Of a stretch of 64,000 nt of DNA, positions 27,458 to 35,142 are shown in pieces. The notes beneath the pieces were generated by a model, which ran no database searches, was not told the DNA's origin, and saw only the letters and a program-made list of their open reading frames with translations. This DNA comes from CAVYVZ01 sp963772065 (GTDB taxonomy: Bacteria > Acidobacteriota > Vicinamibacteria > Vicinamibacterales > UBA2999). A program made the translations under genes and the position numbers. Location: NCBI GenBank assembly GCA_963772065.1, contig CAVYVZ010000009.1, positions 1-64,000 on the forward strand, read 5' to 3'. Position 1 is the first letter of the stretch. The number at the start of each line of letters is the position of its first letter.

Positions 27458-28626
27458 CGCCCGTTCGGATCCCGCCGCGCGCGGCGCGGATCGTCCCCGC
27501 ACAATTCGACGTGCTCAACTCCCGCGCCGCGGCGCTGCGGGCGGAAGGCTGCGACGTGATCTCGCTCGGCCAGGCGATCCCCGGCTTCGGGCCGCCGCCG
27601 ACCGCGATCGAGGCGGCGCGTCAGGCGCTCGACCGCGCGGACACGCATATCTATTCCGCAGACGCGGGGCAAGAGAGCTTGCGTCAAGCCCTCTGCGACC
27701 AGCTGGAGAGAACCCAGGGCGTGCGCGTGACGCCAGATGAAGTGATCATCACGGCGGGCGGCAATCAGGCGTTCATGCTGGCGCTCATGACCCTCGTCGA
27801 CCCAGGCGACGAGGTGCTGCTGCCCTCGCCGTACTTCGTGAACCACGAGATGGCGATCGCTGCGTTTGGGGCCGTCCCCCGCGAAGTGCCCCTCGACGAG
27901 GGGCGGGGCTTCGCCTTGCGGTGGCAGGACCTCGAGCCGTGCATGTCGAGCCGCACGCGGGCGGTGGTGCTGTGTACACCGAGCAATCCCACCGGAGCCG
28001 TCGTGGCGCGCGCCGAGATGGCGCGGGTCGCGAGCGAGCTCGCCGCGCGGGACATCGTGCTCTTCTGTGACGAGACGTATTCCAGGTTCGTGTACGACGG
28101 CGAGTTCACGAGCCTCGCCGCCGTTGACGGATGGCGGCATAGCGGCGTCGTGGTCAATACGTTCTCGAAGTCGTTCGGGATGACGGGATGGCGGGTCGGG
28201 TATCTCCTCGCCTCGCGCCCGGTATGCGATGCGGCGATCCGCATTCAGGATGCGATGATCATCTGCGCCCCAGTGATCGCGCAGGCCGCTGTCGAAGCGG
28301 CCGTGCGTGCGAGCTGGGACTATCCGGCGTCCTTCATGCCCGAACTCATCGCGCGGCGCCAGCTGTTGTCCGACGAGCTCGTCCAGATACCGCGTCTTCG
28401 CTGGACACCCACGGCGGGGGGCTTCTTCGCGTTCGTCGGCGTGGAGGGTTGCACCGACTCCGCGGCGCTGGCGGCCGATCTCCTCGAACGTGCACATGTC
28501 GTCACGATTCCCGGCTCCACATTCGGGCGTGCGGGCGAAGGATTCTTCCGGCTCTCCTATTCGGCCGCGTCGCGCGACGAATTGCGCGTCGCGCTCAACC
28601 GGCTCCGCGAGTTCTTCAAGAATTAG
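27454..28626 (+). CDS. PLP-dependent aminotransferase, class I/II (fold type I)
   Basis: The GTG start overlaps the corrected dusB stop and gives 390 residues. The family blocks are present in order: VISLGQAIPGFGPP, HIYSADAGQESLRQAL, the cofactor loop ITAGGNQAFMLAL, PSPYFVNHEMA, CTPSNPTGAVV, FCDETYSRFVYDG and the Schiff-base lysine in TFSKSFGMTGWRVGYL. The end has the substrate-binding Arg in GEGFFRLSYSAAS. It looks like the aspartate/aromatic aminotransferase-like group, but the substrate cannot be told from sequence alone. Confidence 0.88.
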   Translation: MTPVRIPPRAARIVPAQFDVLNSRAAALRAEGCDVISLGQAIPGFGPPPTAIEAARQALDRADTHIYSADAGQESLRQALCDQLERTQGVRVTPDEVIITAGGNQAFMLALMTLVDPGDEVLLPSPYFVNHEMAIAAFGAVPREVPLDEGRGFALRWQDLEPCMSSRTRAVVLCTPSNPTGAVVARAEMARVASELAARDIVLFCDETYSRFVYDGEFTSLAAVDGWRHSGVVVNTFSKSFGMTGWRVGYLLASRPVCDAAIRIQDAMIICAPVIAQAAVEAAVRASWDYPASFMPELIARRQLLSDELVQIPRLRWTPTAGGFFAFVGVEGCTDSAALAADLLERAHVVTIPGSTFGRAGEGFFRLSYSAASRDELRVALNRLREFFKN

Positions 28627-28700
28627 AGGACGCGTCGCTCTGCGGCGGCGCGCGCGCCGGCCTACACCGGCCTCGACCCGCGGCCGATACTCCGGCTTGG

Positions 28701-29636
28701 ATGGGTCCTTCCAGTCGCATCTTCGTTGCCGGACATACGGGTCTCGTCGGCTCGGCGATAATCCGCCGCCTTCAGGCGGACGGCCACACACAGTTGCTCA
28801 CGGCGACACGCGAACAGCTCGATCTGCGCGACCAGGCCGCGGTGAACTACTGGTTCAAGGCGAACAGGCCGGAGTACGTGTTCCTGGTCGCGGGGACGGT
28901 CGGCGGAATCCTCGCCAACTCGACGCGGCCGGCAGAATTCATCTACGACAACTTGATGATCCACGCCACCGTGGTTCACGCCAGCCATCTGTTCGATGCG
29001 ACGAAGCTCCTCTATCTGGGAAGCTCGTGCATCTACCCGCGCGACGCGGCGCAGCCGATGGCCGAGGACGCGCTGCTCGGTGCTCCGCTCGAACCGACGA
29101 ACGAGCCCTACGCGATTGCGAAGATTGCCGGCATCAAGCTGTGTGAGTCGTATCGAAGGCAGTACGGATGCGATTTCATCTCGGCGATGCCGACTAATCT
29201 GTACGGCCCGCAGGACAACTTCGATCTCACGAGCTCGCACGTGCTGCCGGCGCTGATGCGCAAGTTCCACGACGCGAAAATCGAAGGCCGGCGTGACGTG
29301 ACGATCTGGGGGAGCGGCGCGCCGAAGCGCGAGTTCCTGCACGTGGACGATCTGGCCGACGCGTGCGTGTTCGTCATGCACCGCTACAGCGATACGCGGC
29401 ACGTCAACGTCGGGACCGGCGAGGATCTGACCATTCGCGAGCTCGCGGAGATGGTCCGCGACACCGTGTATCCGGAGGCGCGACTGCTGTTCGATCCGAC
29501 GAAGCCGGACGGCGCTCCACGAAAGCTGCTGAACGTGAGCAAGCTGCACGGGCTCGGATGGCGCCACCGGATTCCGCTCCGGGTGGGCATCGAGTCCACC
29601 TACCAGTGGTTTCTCCAGCAGGCCGTCGCGGCCTGA
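28701..29636 (+). CDS. fcl: GDP-L-fucose synthase (GDP-4-keto-6-deoxymannose epimerase/reductase)
   Basis: This NADPH-dependent short-chain dehydrogenase makes GDP-L-fucose, a sugar donor for surface polysaccharide. The 311-residue product begins with the Rossmann motif RIFVAGHTGLVGSAIIRRL. The catalytic Ser lies in YLGSSCIYPRDAAQPM and the Tyr and Lys in NEPYAIAKIAGIKLCESY. The family-typical AMPTNLYGPQDNFDLTSSHV and KREFLHVDDLADACVFVM follow. The GDP-mannose dehydratase (gmd) that makes its substrate is not in the window. The ATG at 28701 gives the usual N-terminus; longer upstream frames lack similarity. Confidence 0.93.
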   Translation: MGPSSRIFVAGHTGLVGSAIIRRLQADGHTQLLTATREQLDLRDQAAVNYWFKANRPEYVFLVAGTVGGILANSTRPAEFIYDNLMIHATVVHASHLFDATKLLYLGSSCIYPRDAAQPMAEDALLGAPLEPTNEPYAIAKIAGIKLCESYRRQYGCDFISAMPTNLYGPQDNFDLTSSHVLPALMRKFHDAKIEGRRDVTIWGSGAPKREFLHVDDLADACVFVMHRYSDTRHVNVGTGEDLTIRELAEMVRDTVYPEARLLFDPTKPDGAPRKLLNVSKLHGLGWRHRIPLRVGIESTYQWFLQQAVAA

Positions 29637-29678
29637 TCACGAAATCGGTACGACTGATCGCTGGTACGAGATAAGTCC

Positions 29679-30398
29679 ATGGCCCTTCGCATCGCGTGCG
29701 ACCTCGACGGTACTCTCGCCGACATGGATTCGGCGCTCGAGGCGGAGGCGGAGCGGCTCTTCGGTCCTGGAATCGACCTTCGCGCGAGCCTCCGCGGGAG
29801 ATCCGAAGGTCCAGCGAGCGCTGAGTCGCCTGACCCGACTGCCACCAGCCCCGGGATGCGGCCCGTACTGCCCGTGAGCAGCGGGAAACGTCTGACGGAT
29901 CGCCAGCAGCGTCAGCTCTGGGCCCGCGTCCGAGGCATCGAGAACTTCTGGTCCTCCCTGAGTGAGATTGAGCCTGGCGCCGTGGCGCGCCTCGCACACG
30001 CCGCCGCCGAACATGCCTGGGACGTCCTCTTCATCACCACGCGTCCGGCCGCCGCCGGCGAAACGACGCAAATCCAGTCGCAACGCTGGCTGCAGGCGCA
30101 CGGCTTCGAGCTGCCGAGCGTCTACGTCGTCTCGGGATCGCGCGGGCGGATCGCCGCGGCGCTCGCGCTGGATGCGGTGCTCGACGACCGGCCTGAAAAC
30201 TGCCTGGACGTGGCCACCGACTCGAACGCGAAGTCGATTCTCGTGTGGCGCGACATGCCGGAAGCCGTTCCGCAGGGCGCCTCTCGGCTCGGCATCAAGG
30301 TGGTGTTCTCGATCGCCGAGGCGCTGCAGCATCTCGAAACGCCGCGCGCGCGCGCGCGCGGGCTCATCGGGCGCCTCAAGGGAGCGCTCGGCGTCTGA
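29679..30398 (+). CDS. HAD-superfamily phosphatase, 5'-nucleotidase-like
   Basis: The protein has 239 residues. The HAD motif I IACDLDGTLADMDSALE has the nucleophile Asp and the acid Asp. Motif II is VLFITTRPAAAG with Ser/Thr, and the C-terminal motif VLDDRPENCLDV holds the acidic residues. A Pro/Ser-rich insertion (SAESPDPTATSPGMRP) near residue 50 is probably a flexible linker to the cap. The arrangement resembles NT5C-type deoxyribonucleotidases, but the substrate is not predictable. It lies on the same strand as fcl, 42 bases after it. Confidence 0.7.
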   Translation: MALRIACDLDGTLADMDSALEAEAERLFGPGIDLRASLRGRSEGPASAESPDPTATSPGMRPVLPVSSGKRLTDRQQRQLWARVRGIENFWSSLSEIEPGAVARLAHAAAEHAWDVLFITTRPAAAGETTQIQSQRWLQAHGFELPSVYVVSGSRGRIAAALALDAVLDDRPENCLDVATDSNAKSILVWRDMPEAVPQGASRLGIKVVFSIAEALQHLETPRARARGLIGRLKGALGV

Positions 30399-30406
30399 CC
30401 CGGAGT

Positions 30407-30752
30407 TCACACCAGGCCGGCAAGCCCGCTCACACCGTCGATCATCTCGTAGTCGTAGATCAGCGCCGCCTCGAACGAGGCGAAAAACCGTTGTCCGAGA
30501 TCGTCGTGGGCGGGGTGCTCGAGATATTGGGTGAGCGCGCCGAGATCGTCGAACTCCAGCACTGCGGCGAACTCGTAATCCTCGTCCATGAGGCGCTCGT
30601 AGCGACGTCCGTGCGTGACACGGCGTCCAACGCTCACGCGCCGTACCTCCCGGTATGTCGCGCAGCGCGCGAGAGAAGGCTTCCACGAGCGCGTGGCGCT
30701 GGTCGCGCGCGAGCCCCGCGCGGGGACGGAACAACACGACGTGCGCAACCAC
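30407..30752 (-). CDS. Dabb-family (stress-responsive A/B-barrel) protein, frameshifted
   Basis: From the GTG at 30752 the frame reads VVAHVVLFRPRAGLARDQRH, the typical Dabb start (HVVLFR). Near 30655 the frame shifts, and continues VSVGRRVTHGRRYERLMDED, FAAVLEFDDLGALTQYLEHP and HDDLGQRFF, the dimeric ferredoxin-like fold. About 115 residues in total. Members are dimeric A/B barrels of mostly unknown function, some with heme- or metabolite-binding roles. Its start overlaps the stop of the next gene upstream. Confidence 0.8.
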
Positions 30753-30753
30753 A

Positions 30754-31443
30754 CTATTCCTCGCGCCGGCGCTTGCGACGGGTGCTGTCGGCTTTGGATT
30801 CGTGCCCGCGCTCAGGTGGGCCGGGCGGCTTGATGGCGGGCTCGCTCGGCCGCGGCGGCGGCCCCGGCTTCGGTTCGCGTCCCGGCGGCGGCTCACGATC
30901 GGGTCGGGGAGGCCGCGGCGGCGGTTTCTCCTTGCGCTCGAACCGTCGAGGAGCATCGAACGTCTTCCGCTGAGCACCCGGCTGCGATCGGCCCGGACCG
31001 TGACTTCGGCCGTGTCGCGATCCCTGCACGGCCGGCCGCCGGTTCGGCCGCTGCGCGAGCGGATCACCATGCGGCCTCGTGGCGGGCGCTGGCGGAAGCG
31101 GCCCGCGATCCTGATTCTTTCGGGTCCAACGCTGATCACGGCGCTCCTGATTCCGCGTTTTCTGTGCGTCCTTGAACCGCTGCCGCGGATCCCGATGCTC
31201 GCCGCCGGGCCGCCAGTCGCGTCCGCGCCCGGGAGGCCGGTCGGGCGCCGCCAGCGCGCGACGCGCCTCGTCGGGCGAGTTCCACAGCTTGCCTCGCGCG
31301 AAGTACTTCATCTCCGCGTCCGGATGCTTGTCCTTCAGCCTTCGAAACGTCGGCATCAACTCGTCTTTGTCCGCCGCGCGAAACGACGTCGGCAGGCCGC
31401 CGGCGAGAATCGTCCAGTACGCGAATCGTGGAGGCATCAGCAC
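30754..31443 (-). CDS. Unrecognised protein: short globular N-terminus plus long Pro/Arg-rich tail
   Basis: I do not recognise a named family. The first 65 or so residues (MPPRFAYWTILAGGLPTSFR, then DELMPTFRRLKDKHPDAEMK and YFARGKLWNSPDEAR) look like a compact conserved domain. The remaining 160 residues are highly basic and low in complexity: RPxR, PPPRPPRP, GREPKPGPPPRPSEP and a terminal RRKRRREE. The tail could bind nucleic acid or be disordered. Its stop overlaps the Dabb start. The codon pattern supports a real gene. There is no signal peptide or membrane segment. Confidence 0.65.
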   Translation of the reverse strand: MLMPPRFAYWTILAGGLPTSFRAADKDELMPTFRRLKDKHPDAEMKYFARGKLWNSPDEARRALAAPDRPPGRGRDWRPGGEHRDPRQRFKDAQKTRNQERRDQRWTRKNQDRGPLPPAPATRPHGDPLAQRPNRRPAVQGSRHGRSHGPGRSQPGAQRKTFDAPRRFERKEKPPPRPPRPDREPPPGREPKPGPPPRPSEPAIKPPGPPERGHESKADSTRRKRRREE

Positions 31444-31504
31444 TCACGCTCAGGGGCGAGGAGTGAGGGGCGGGGGGCGAGAGCTGAGTCAGTCATCCAG
31501 TCAC

Positions 31505-32884
31505 CTAGGAGGATGTGCCGTCCAATCGTTTCAGCTTCTCGACGAGCGTGGTGCGCTTGATCCGGAGGAGCTCCGCCGCGCGATTGCGGTTGCCGCCCGT
31601 TCGCTCCAGCGAGCGCTGAATGAGGTCCTTTTCAATCGACGAGAGGTAGGCCGGCATGTCGAGGCCGTCGTCCGGGAACTCGACGACCGGCGACATCACC
31701 GGGTCCGGCGAGGTCTGAATCTCCGGCGGAAGGTCGACCGCCTCAATCTGCTCGCGACCCGCGCTGAGCGCGACCGCGCGCTCGACGGCGTTCTCGAGCT
31801 GACGGACGTTGCCGGGCCACGTAAACGCCATGAGGCGGCGCATCGCGCCCTGCGACAGATGCAGCTTCATGTCGCCGCCGAACTTGTCGAGAAAATGCTG
31901 CACGAGCAGCGGAATATCGTCGCGACGCTCGCGCAGCGGCGGCAGCTCTATCGGGATCACATTCAGCCGGTAGAACAGATCCTCACGGAACGTCCCGGCC
32001 CTCACCATCGACGCGAGGTCGGAGTTCGTGGCCGCGATGACCCGGACGTCGACCTTGATCGTCTGGTTGTCCCCGACGCGCTCGAACTCGCGTTCCTGAA
32101 GCGCGCGCAGCAGCTTCATCTGCAGCGCCGTGCTCATCGTCCCGACTTCATCGAGGAACAGCGTGCCTTTGTGCGCCTGCTCGAAGCGACCCTGCCGCAT
32201 GCCGACAGCCCCGGTGAACGCCCCGCGCACGTGCCCGAAGAGCTCCGCCTCGAGCAGCGTCTCCGGTATCGCGCTGCAATTGAGCGCAACGAACCGGTGA
32301 GCGCGGCGCGGGCTGTTGTGATGGATCGCCCGCGCGACGACTTCCTTTCCCGTTCCGGTCTCACCCGCGATCAGGATCGTGCTGTTTGCGCGCGCCACCG
32401 TCTCGAGCATCTGAAAGAGCGCGAGCATCGGACGGCTCTTGCCGAGGATGCCGCCGAACTTGTACCGCTCTTCGAGCTGCGAGCGAAGGTAGGCGTTCTC
32501 GGACTTGAGCCGGCGCTGTTCGAGCGCCTTCTGCAGGACGTGCATCAACTCGTCGAACTGAAACGGCTTCGCCACGAAGTCCGCCGCGCCGCGCTTGATC
32601 GCTTCCACCGCGTCCCGCACCGTGCCGTAGCCGGTGATCACGATCGCCACGATGCCGGGATAGCGCTCGAGCGCCGCGCCGATCACCTGGCCGCCATCGA
32701 TCCCCGGCATGCGCAGGTCGGTGATGACGACATCGAACGCAAACTGCTCGAGCAGGTGGAGCGCCCGTTCACCGCTGTCGGCCTGTTCCACCTCGAACCC
32801 GCGCTCGGCCAGGCGTTCGGCCATCAACGAACGCAAGGCCGGTTCGTCGTCTACAAAGAGGAGATGTCCCTGCGGTGCAGTCAT
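31505..32884 (-). CDS. NtrC-family sigma-54-dependent response regulator
   Basis: This is a 459-residue transcription activator. A REC domain (residues 8-120) has the acidic pair in LLFVDDEPALRSL, the phospho-acceptor Asp in VVITDLRMPGIDGGQV and the Lys in AKPFQFDELM. An AAA+ domain has Walker A IAGETGTGKEVVARAIH, the sigma-54-contacting loop GAFTGA and Walker B GTLFLDEVGTM, and ends FTWPGNVRQLENAVERAV. A Fis-type HTH follows (SLERTGGNRNRAAELLRIKR). It lies next to a sigma-54 promoter-linked sigma factor gene and a hybrid kinase. The start at 32884 puts the REC domain at the N-terminus as expected. Confidence 0.94.
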   Translation of the reverse strand: MTAPQGHLLFVDDEPALRSLMAERLAERGFEVEQADSGERALHLLEQFAFDVVITDLRMPGIDGGQVIGAALERYPGIVAIVITGYGTVRDAVEAIKRGAADFVAKPFQFDELMHVLQKALEQRRLKSENAYLRSQLEERYKFGGILGKSRPMLALFQMLETVARANSTILIAGETGTGKEVVARAIHHNSPRRAHRFVALNCSAIPETLLEAELFGHVRGAFTGAVGMRQGRFEQAHKGTLFLDEVGTMSTALQMKLLRALQEREFERVGDNQTIKVDVRVIAATNSDLASMVRAGTFREDLFYRLNVIPIELPPLRERRDDIPLLVQHFLDKFGGDMKLHLSQGAMRRLMAFTWPGNVRQLENAVERAVALSAGREQIEAVDLPPEIQTSPDPVMSPVVEFPDDGLDMPAYLSSIEKDLIQRSLERTGGNRNRAAELLRIKRTTLVEKLKRLDGTSS

Positions 32885-32993
32885 TTAACTTGAGGCGCCA
32901 AATTGTTGACGATCGAGGTGGCGCTCGTCAACAGTCGAGCCCTAACGGGTACCCGAGATATGGCCGATACCCCTCTCAGATAAGGGGCTAGGG

Positions 32994-33019
32994 GCGAGGA
33001 GCGAGCAGCGAGGAGCGAG
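32994..33019. repeat. Short purine-rich direct repeat
   Basis: GCGAGGAGCGAG occurs at 32994-33005 and again at 33008-33019, in the 181-base gap between the divergent NtrC-type gene and the HTH gene. Related GGGGCGAGGAG-type sequence is found at about 31453-31480. The purine-rich tract looks like a dispersed intergenic repeat, not coding DNA. Confidence 0.5.
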
Positions 33020-33065
33020 CGGCTAGGAGCTCGGGGAGCCCCCCGGCCTTACGAGGATTTCAGAC

Positions 33066-33278
33066 ATGGATCGACAGACCGTTTCGATCATGAAGGCGTG
33101 TGAGGTGGTCGGCGTCAGCCGCCGCACAATCTACAATTGGATCTCCGCTGGGAAGGTGGAGTACGTGCGCACTGCGGGCGGATCCATTCGAATCTTTGCC
33201 GACACGCTCTGGCGCGAGCCGAGCGAGGCGCCACGGCAGACGCCGCCGGGCCCCGTACCGGCCGGACAGCACGCGTGA
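33066..33278 (+). CDS. Small helix-turn-helix DNA-binding protein (MerR/excisionase-like)
   Basis: This is a 70-residue protein with an N-terminal winged HTH: VSIMKACEVVGVSRRTIYNW, then ISAGKVEYVRTAGGSIRIF, the HTH_17/MerR-like pattern seen in BldC- and Xis-type proteins. The last 20 residues are Pro-rich. It is preceded by an AGGATT-type ribosome-binding sequence. The next gene starts within its stop (GTGA), so the two are probably coupled. There is no integrase nearby, so a phage excisionase role is unlikely. Confidence 0.8.
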   Translation: MDRQTVSIMKACEVVGVSRRTIYNWISAGKVEYVRTAGGSIRIFADTLWREPSEAPRQTPPGPVPAGQHA

Positions 33279-33556
33279 ACGACAAGCCCGTTGCGCCCGC
33301 GCGGGTCGGTGCCCCCGCGGCGCCGGCTTCCGAGAATCCGCTCGCCCCACCGACGGATGTCGACCTCCGCGCGCTGTTCCACCGCCTGAACAACCAACTG
33401 GGGATCATTCTCGCCCACGCCGAACTGCTCGAAGCCCGCGCCGGCGACGATGTTGGCCGGGCGCGGGCCGCCCAGGTCGTATCGAGCGTCCTCGACGCGA
33501 TGGGAACGGCCAGGGAGATTCGGCGACGCACAGAAGTCGAGCGAATTGGGGCCTGA
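33275..33556 (+). CDS. Stand-alone histidine-kinase dimerisation-like (DHp/HisKA-type) small protein
   Basis: This is a 93-residue protein starting at the GTG that overlaps the HTH gene. After a Pro/Ala-rich N-terminus of about 30 residues it reads LRALFHRLNNQLGIILAHAE, a match to the H-box helix of histidine kinases (H-x-x-N-N-x-L). A second helix RARAAQVVSSVLDAMGTARE follows, as in a DHp hairpin. No ATP-binding (CA) domain follows. It could be a phosphotransfer or decoy partner for the neighbouring response regulator. The similarity is by eye and the function is inferred. Confidence 0.6.
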   Translation: MNDKPVAPARVGAPAAPASENPLAPPTDVDLRALFHRLNNQLGIILAHAELLEARAGDDVGRARAAQVVSSVLDAMGTAREIRRRTEVERIGA

Positions 33557-33579
33557 ATCGACCTGTTTGCTAGGAATGA

Positions 33580-33621
33580 AACACTTTTCCTGCCTGAAGT
33601 TTCAATAAAGAACACTTTTCC
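33580..33621. promoter_or_regulatory. Direct repeat AACACTTTTCC, candidate activator or repressor site
   Basis: AACACTTTTCC occurs at 33580-33590 and 33611-33621, exactly 31 bases apart (about three helical turns), in an AT-richer 347-base non-coding gap (33557-33903). Paired sites on one helix face, 240-280 bases upstream of a sigma-54 promoter, would suit an enhancer-binding protein. Nothing in the sequence shows which protein binds. Confidence 0.4.
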
Positions 33622-33721
33622 GCGATTTGCAGGGGGTCATGTTCTAAATATGAGCGACACCCCAAAAACGTGATCCATTCTGTCAACGTATTGGCGTCAG
33701 AAACACTCAAAACGCCAAAAT

Positions 33722-33751
33722 AATGGCGAATTGGGCTCTTTGCTCGCCATT
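33722..33751. repeat. 8-base inverted repeat in the sigma-factor upstream region
   Basis: AATGGCGA at 33722-33729 and TCGCCATT at 33744-33751 are perfect reverse complements with a 14-base spacer. It may be an operator or a weak hairpin. No T-run follows, so it is not an intrinsic terminator. Confidence 0.35.
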
Positions 33752-33861
33752 CCCGGCTCTGCTCCAACGACCCATAATTTCCCGCATATGTCTGAAAAAT
33801 AATCCACTTGCGCCTCGCGGCCCTGTTTGGGCGACAAAGCGCGCCGGTGAATCTCGGCCGT

Positions 33862-33876
33862 TGGCAATCCAATTGC
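33862..33876 (+). promoter_or_regulatory. Predicted sigma-54 (-24/-12) promoter of the FliA-like sigma gene
   Basis: TGGCAATCCAATTGC has the -24 GG and -12 GC elements at the exact sigma-54 spacing. It matches TGGCAC-N5-TTGC with one change in the -24 half (A for C at the sixth base). Transcription would begin about 33887, followed by GGAGG at 33891-33895 and the ATG at 33904. An NtrC-type activator gene lies 1 kb upstream. Confidence 0.68.
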
Positions 33877-33903
33877 CCTAAGACTGCGCCGGAGGTCACG
33901 TAA

Positions 33904-35142
33904 ATGCGCGCCCAGACAGGCAAAGAGAACCCCCGCGTCGTAGCCAGCCTTCCGTTCGTCGAACAGCTCGCCCGTCGCGTCGCGGCCACCATGCCGCACT
34001 CGATCGATATCGGCGATCTGGTTCAGGACGGCGTGATCGGACTCATCGACGCAGCGCACCGGTTCGATGAGGCGCGTGGCATCAAGTTCGAGACCTTTGC
34101 CGAGCGGCGCATTCGCGGCGCGATGATCGACGCGCTGCGCAAGGATGCATGGCCGCGCGGCGTCCGCCGCCAGCGGCGCGAGCTCGAGAGCGCACGTGAG
34201 GAGCTTCGTCGCGAACTCGGCGGCGAGCCGTCGCTCGCCGATCTTGCGGCGAAGATGGGCACCGACGAGAAGCGCCTGGGCCGCACCATCGTTCGCATCA
34301 ACGCCATCGAGGCGACCTCCCCGCTGGCGACTGCCGAGAATCACGACGAATCCACGATGCCTGCCGCGCTGATCCCCTCGGAACCCGAGCAGCCCGACAT
34401 GGCCTACGAGCGCAACGAAACGAAGGACCGCGTGCAGGCGGCGATCTCGTCGCTGCCCCTGCGCGAGCAGAAGGTCATCGGCCTCTACTATTACGGCGAA
34501 GCGACGATGAAGCAGATTGGCGCCGAGATTGGCGTCAACGAGTCGCGAGTGTCGCAGCTTCACGCGCGCGCCATTCGACGCCTGCGCGATGCCCTGAGCG
34601 CCACGATGAAGCCCGCCGAGGCGGCCAAGGCGCCTGGTGCTCGCGTTCCAGCAGAAGCCCAAGATGGCGAAGGCGACCCTCGACAGCAGCGTCTGGTCGA
34701 TGGGCGGGAGCGCCACGAACGGCATCACGCACCCGGGCGTGGTCGTGCGGCTGGCGTCCGAAGCGCGAACCGCGAAGGTTTCTTACGCGAGCGTCTCGCG
34801 CACCGCGCGCAGCAAGTCGGCGAGCCTGAAGGGCTTGGCGAGCCAGCGGCAGCCGCTTTCCTCGAGGAAGCGCTCCGCGTCCGTGCCGGCCACGTCGCCG
34901 GTCACGAAGATGACGCGCCGCGCGAGCTCCGGCGCGGCCGCCGCGATCGCGCGATAGAGCGTCATCCCGTCGACGCGGGGCATCTTGAGATCGCAGATCA
35001 CGAGATCATAGTCCTGCGTCTCCCGCAGCCGGGCGAGGGCATCGTGGCCGTCGCCCGCGTGATCCACCTGAAGGCCCGAGTCGCGCAGCGCCTCGGACAC
35101 CGCCGTGGCGAGCGCGTGTTCGTCTTCGACGAGCAGCACTGA
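33904..35142 (+). CDS. FliA-like RNA polymerase sigma factor (sigma-28 group); 3' end uncertain
   Basis: Region 2 reads VEQLARRVAATMPHSIDIGD, LVQDGVIGLIDAAHRFDEAR and FETFAERRIRGAMIDALRKD, close to FliA/WhiG. Region 3 has GEPSLADLAAKMGTDEKRL. Region 4 has LPLREQKVIGLYYYGEATMK and VNESRVSQLHARAIRRLRDA. Similarity ends near residue 240 (about 34625). The frame stays open to 35142, but there it is antisense to the kinase, so the true end is probably earlier, possibly after an indel. The gene is preceded by GGAGG and a sigma-54 promoter. Sigma-28 factors usually drive flagellar or developmental genes; no flagellar genes are in the window. Confidence 0.85.
   Translation: MRAQTGKENPRVVASLPFVEQLARRVAATMPHSIDIGDLVQDGVIGLIDAAHRFDEARGIKFETFAERRIRGAMIDALRKDAWPRGVRRQRRELESAREELRRELGGEPSLADLAAKMGTDEKRLGRTIVRINAIEATSPLATAENHDESTMPAALIPSEPEQPDMAYERNETKDRVQAAISSLPLREQKVIGLYYYGEATMKQIGAEIGVNESRVSQLHARAIRRLRDALSATMKPAEAAKAPGARVPAEAQDGEGDPRQQRLVDGRERHERHHAPGRGRAAGVRSANREGFLRERLAHRAQQVGEPEGLGEPAAAAFLEEALRVRAGHVAGHEDDAPRELRRGRRDRAIERHPVDAGHLEIADHEIIVLRLPQPGEGIVAVARVIHLKARVAQRLGHRRGERVFVFDEQH

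Noticed and set aside
26416..28626. DusB-aminotransferase fusion
   Set aside because: After a one-base correction near 27342 DusB has a normal C-terminus and stop, and the aminotransferase has a GTG start overlapping it.
32994..33019. CRISPR array
   Set aside because: There are only two adjacent 12-base units without regular spacers or cas genes.
33066..33278. Phage excisionase signalling a prophage or integrative element
   Set aside because: No integrase, attachment repeats or phage genes are nearby, and the neighbours are regulatory genes.
34640..35142. Long C-terminal extension of the sigma factor as genuine protein
   Set aside because: It is antisense to the well-conserved REC and ATPase domains of the hybrid kinase and shows no similarity to sigma factors.
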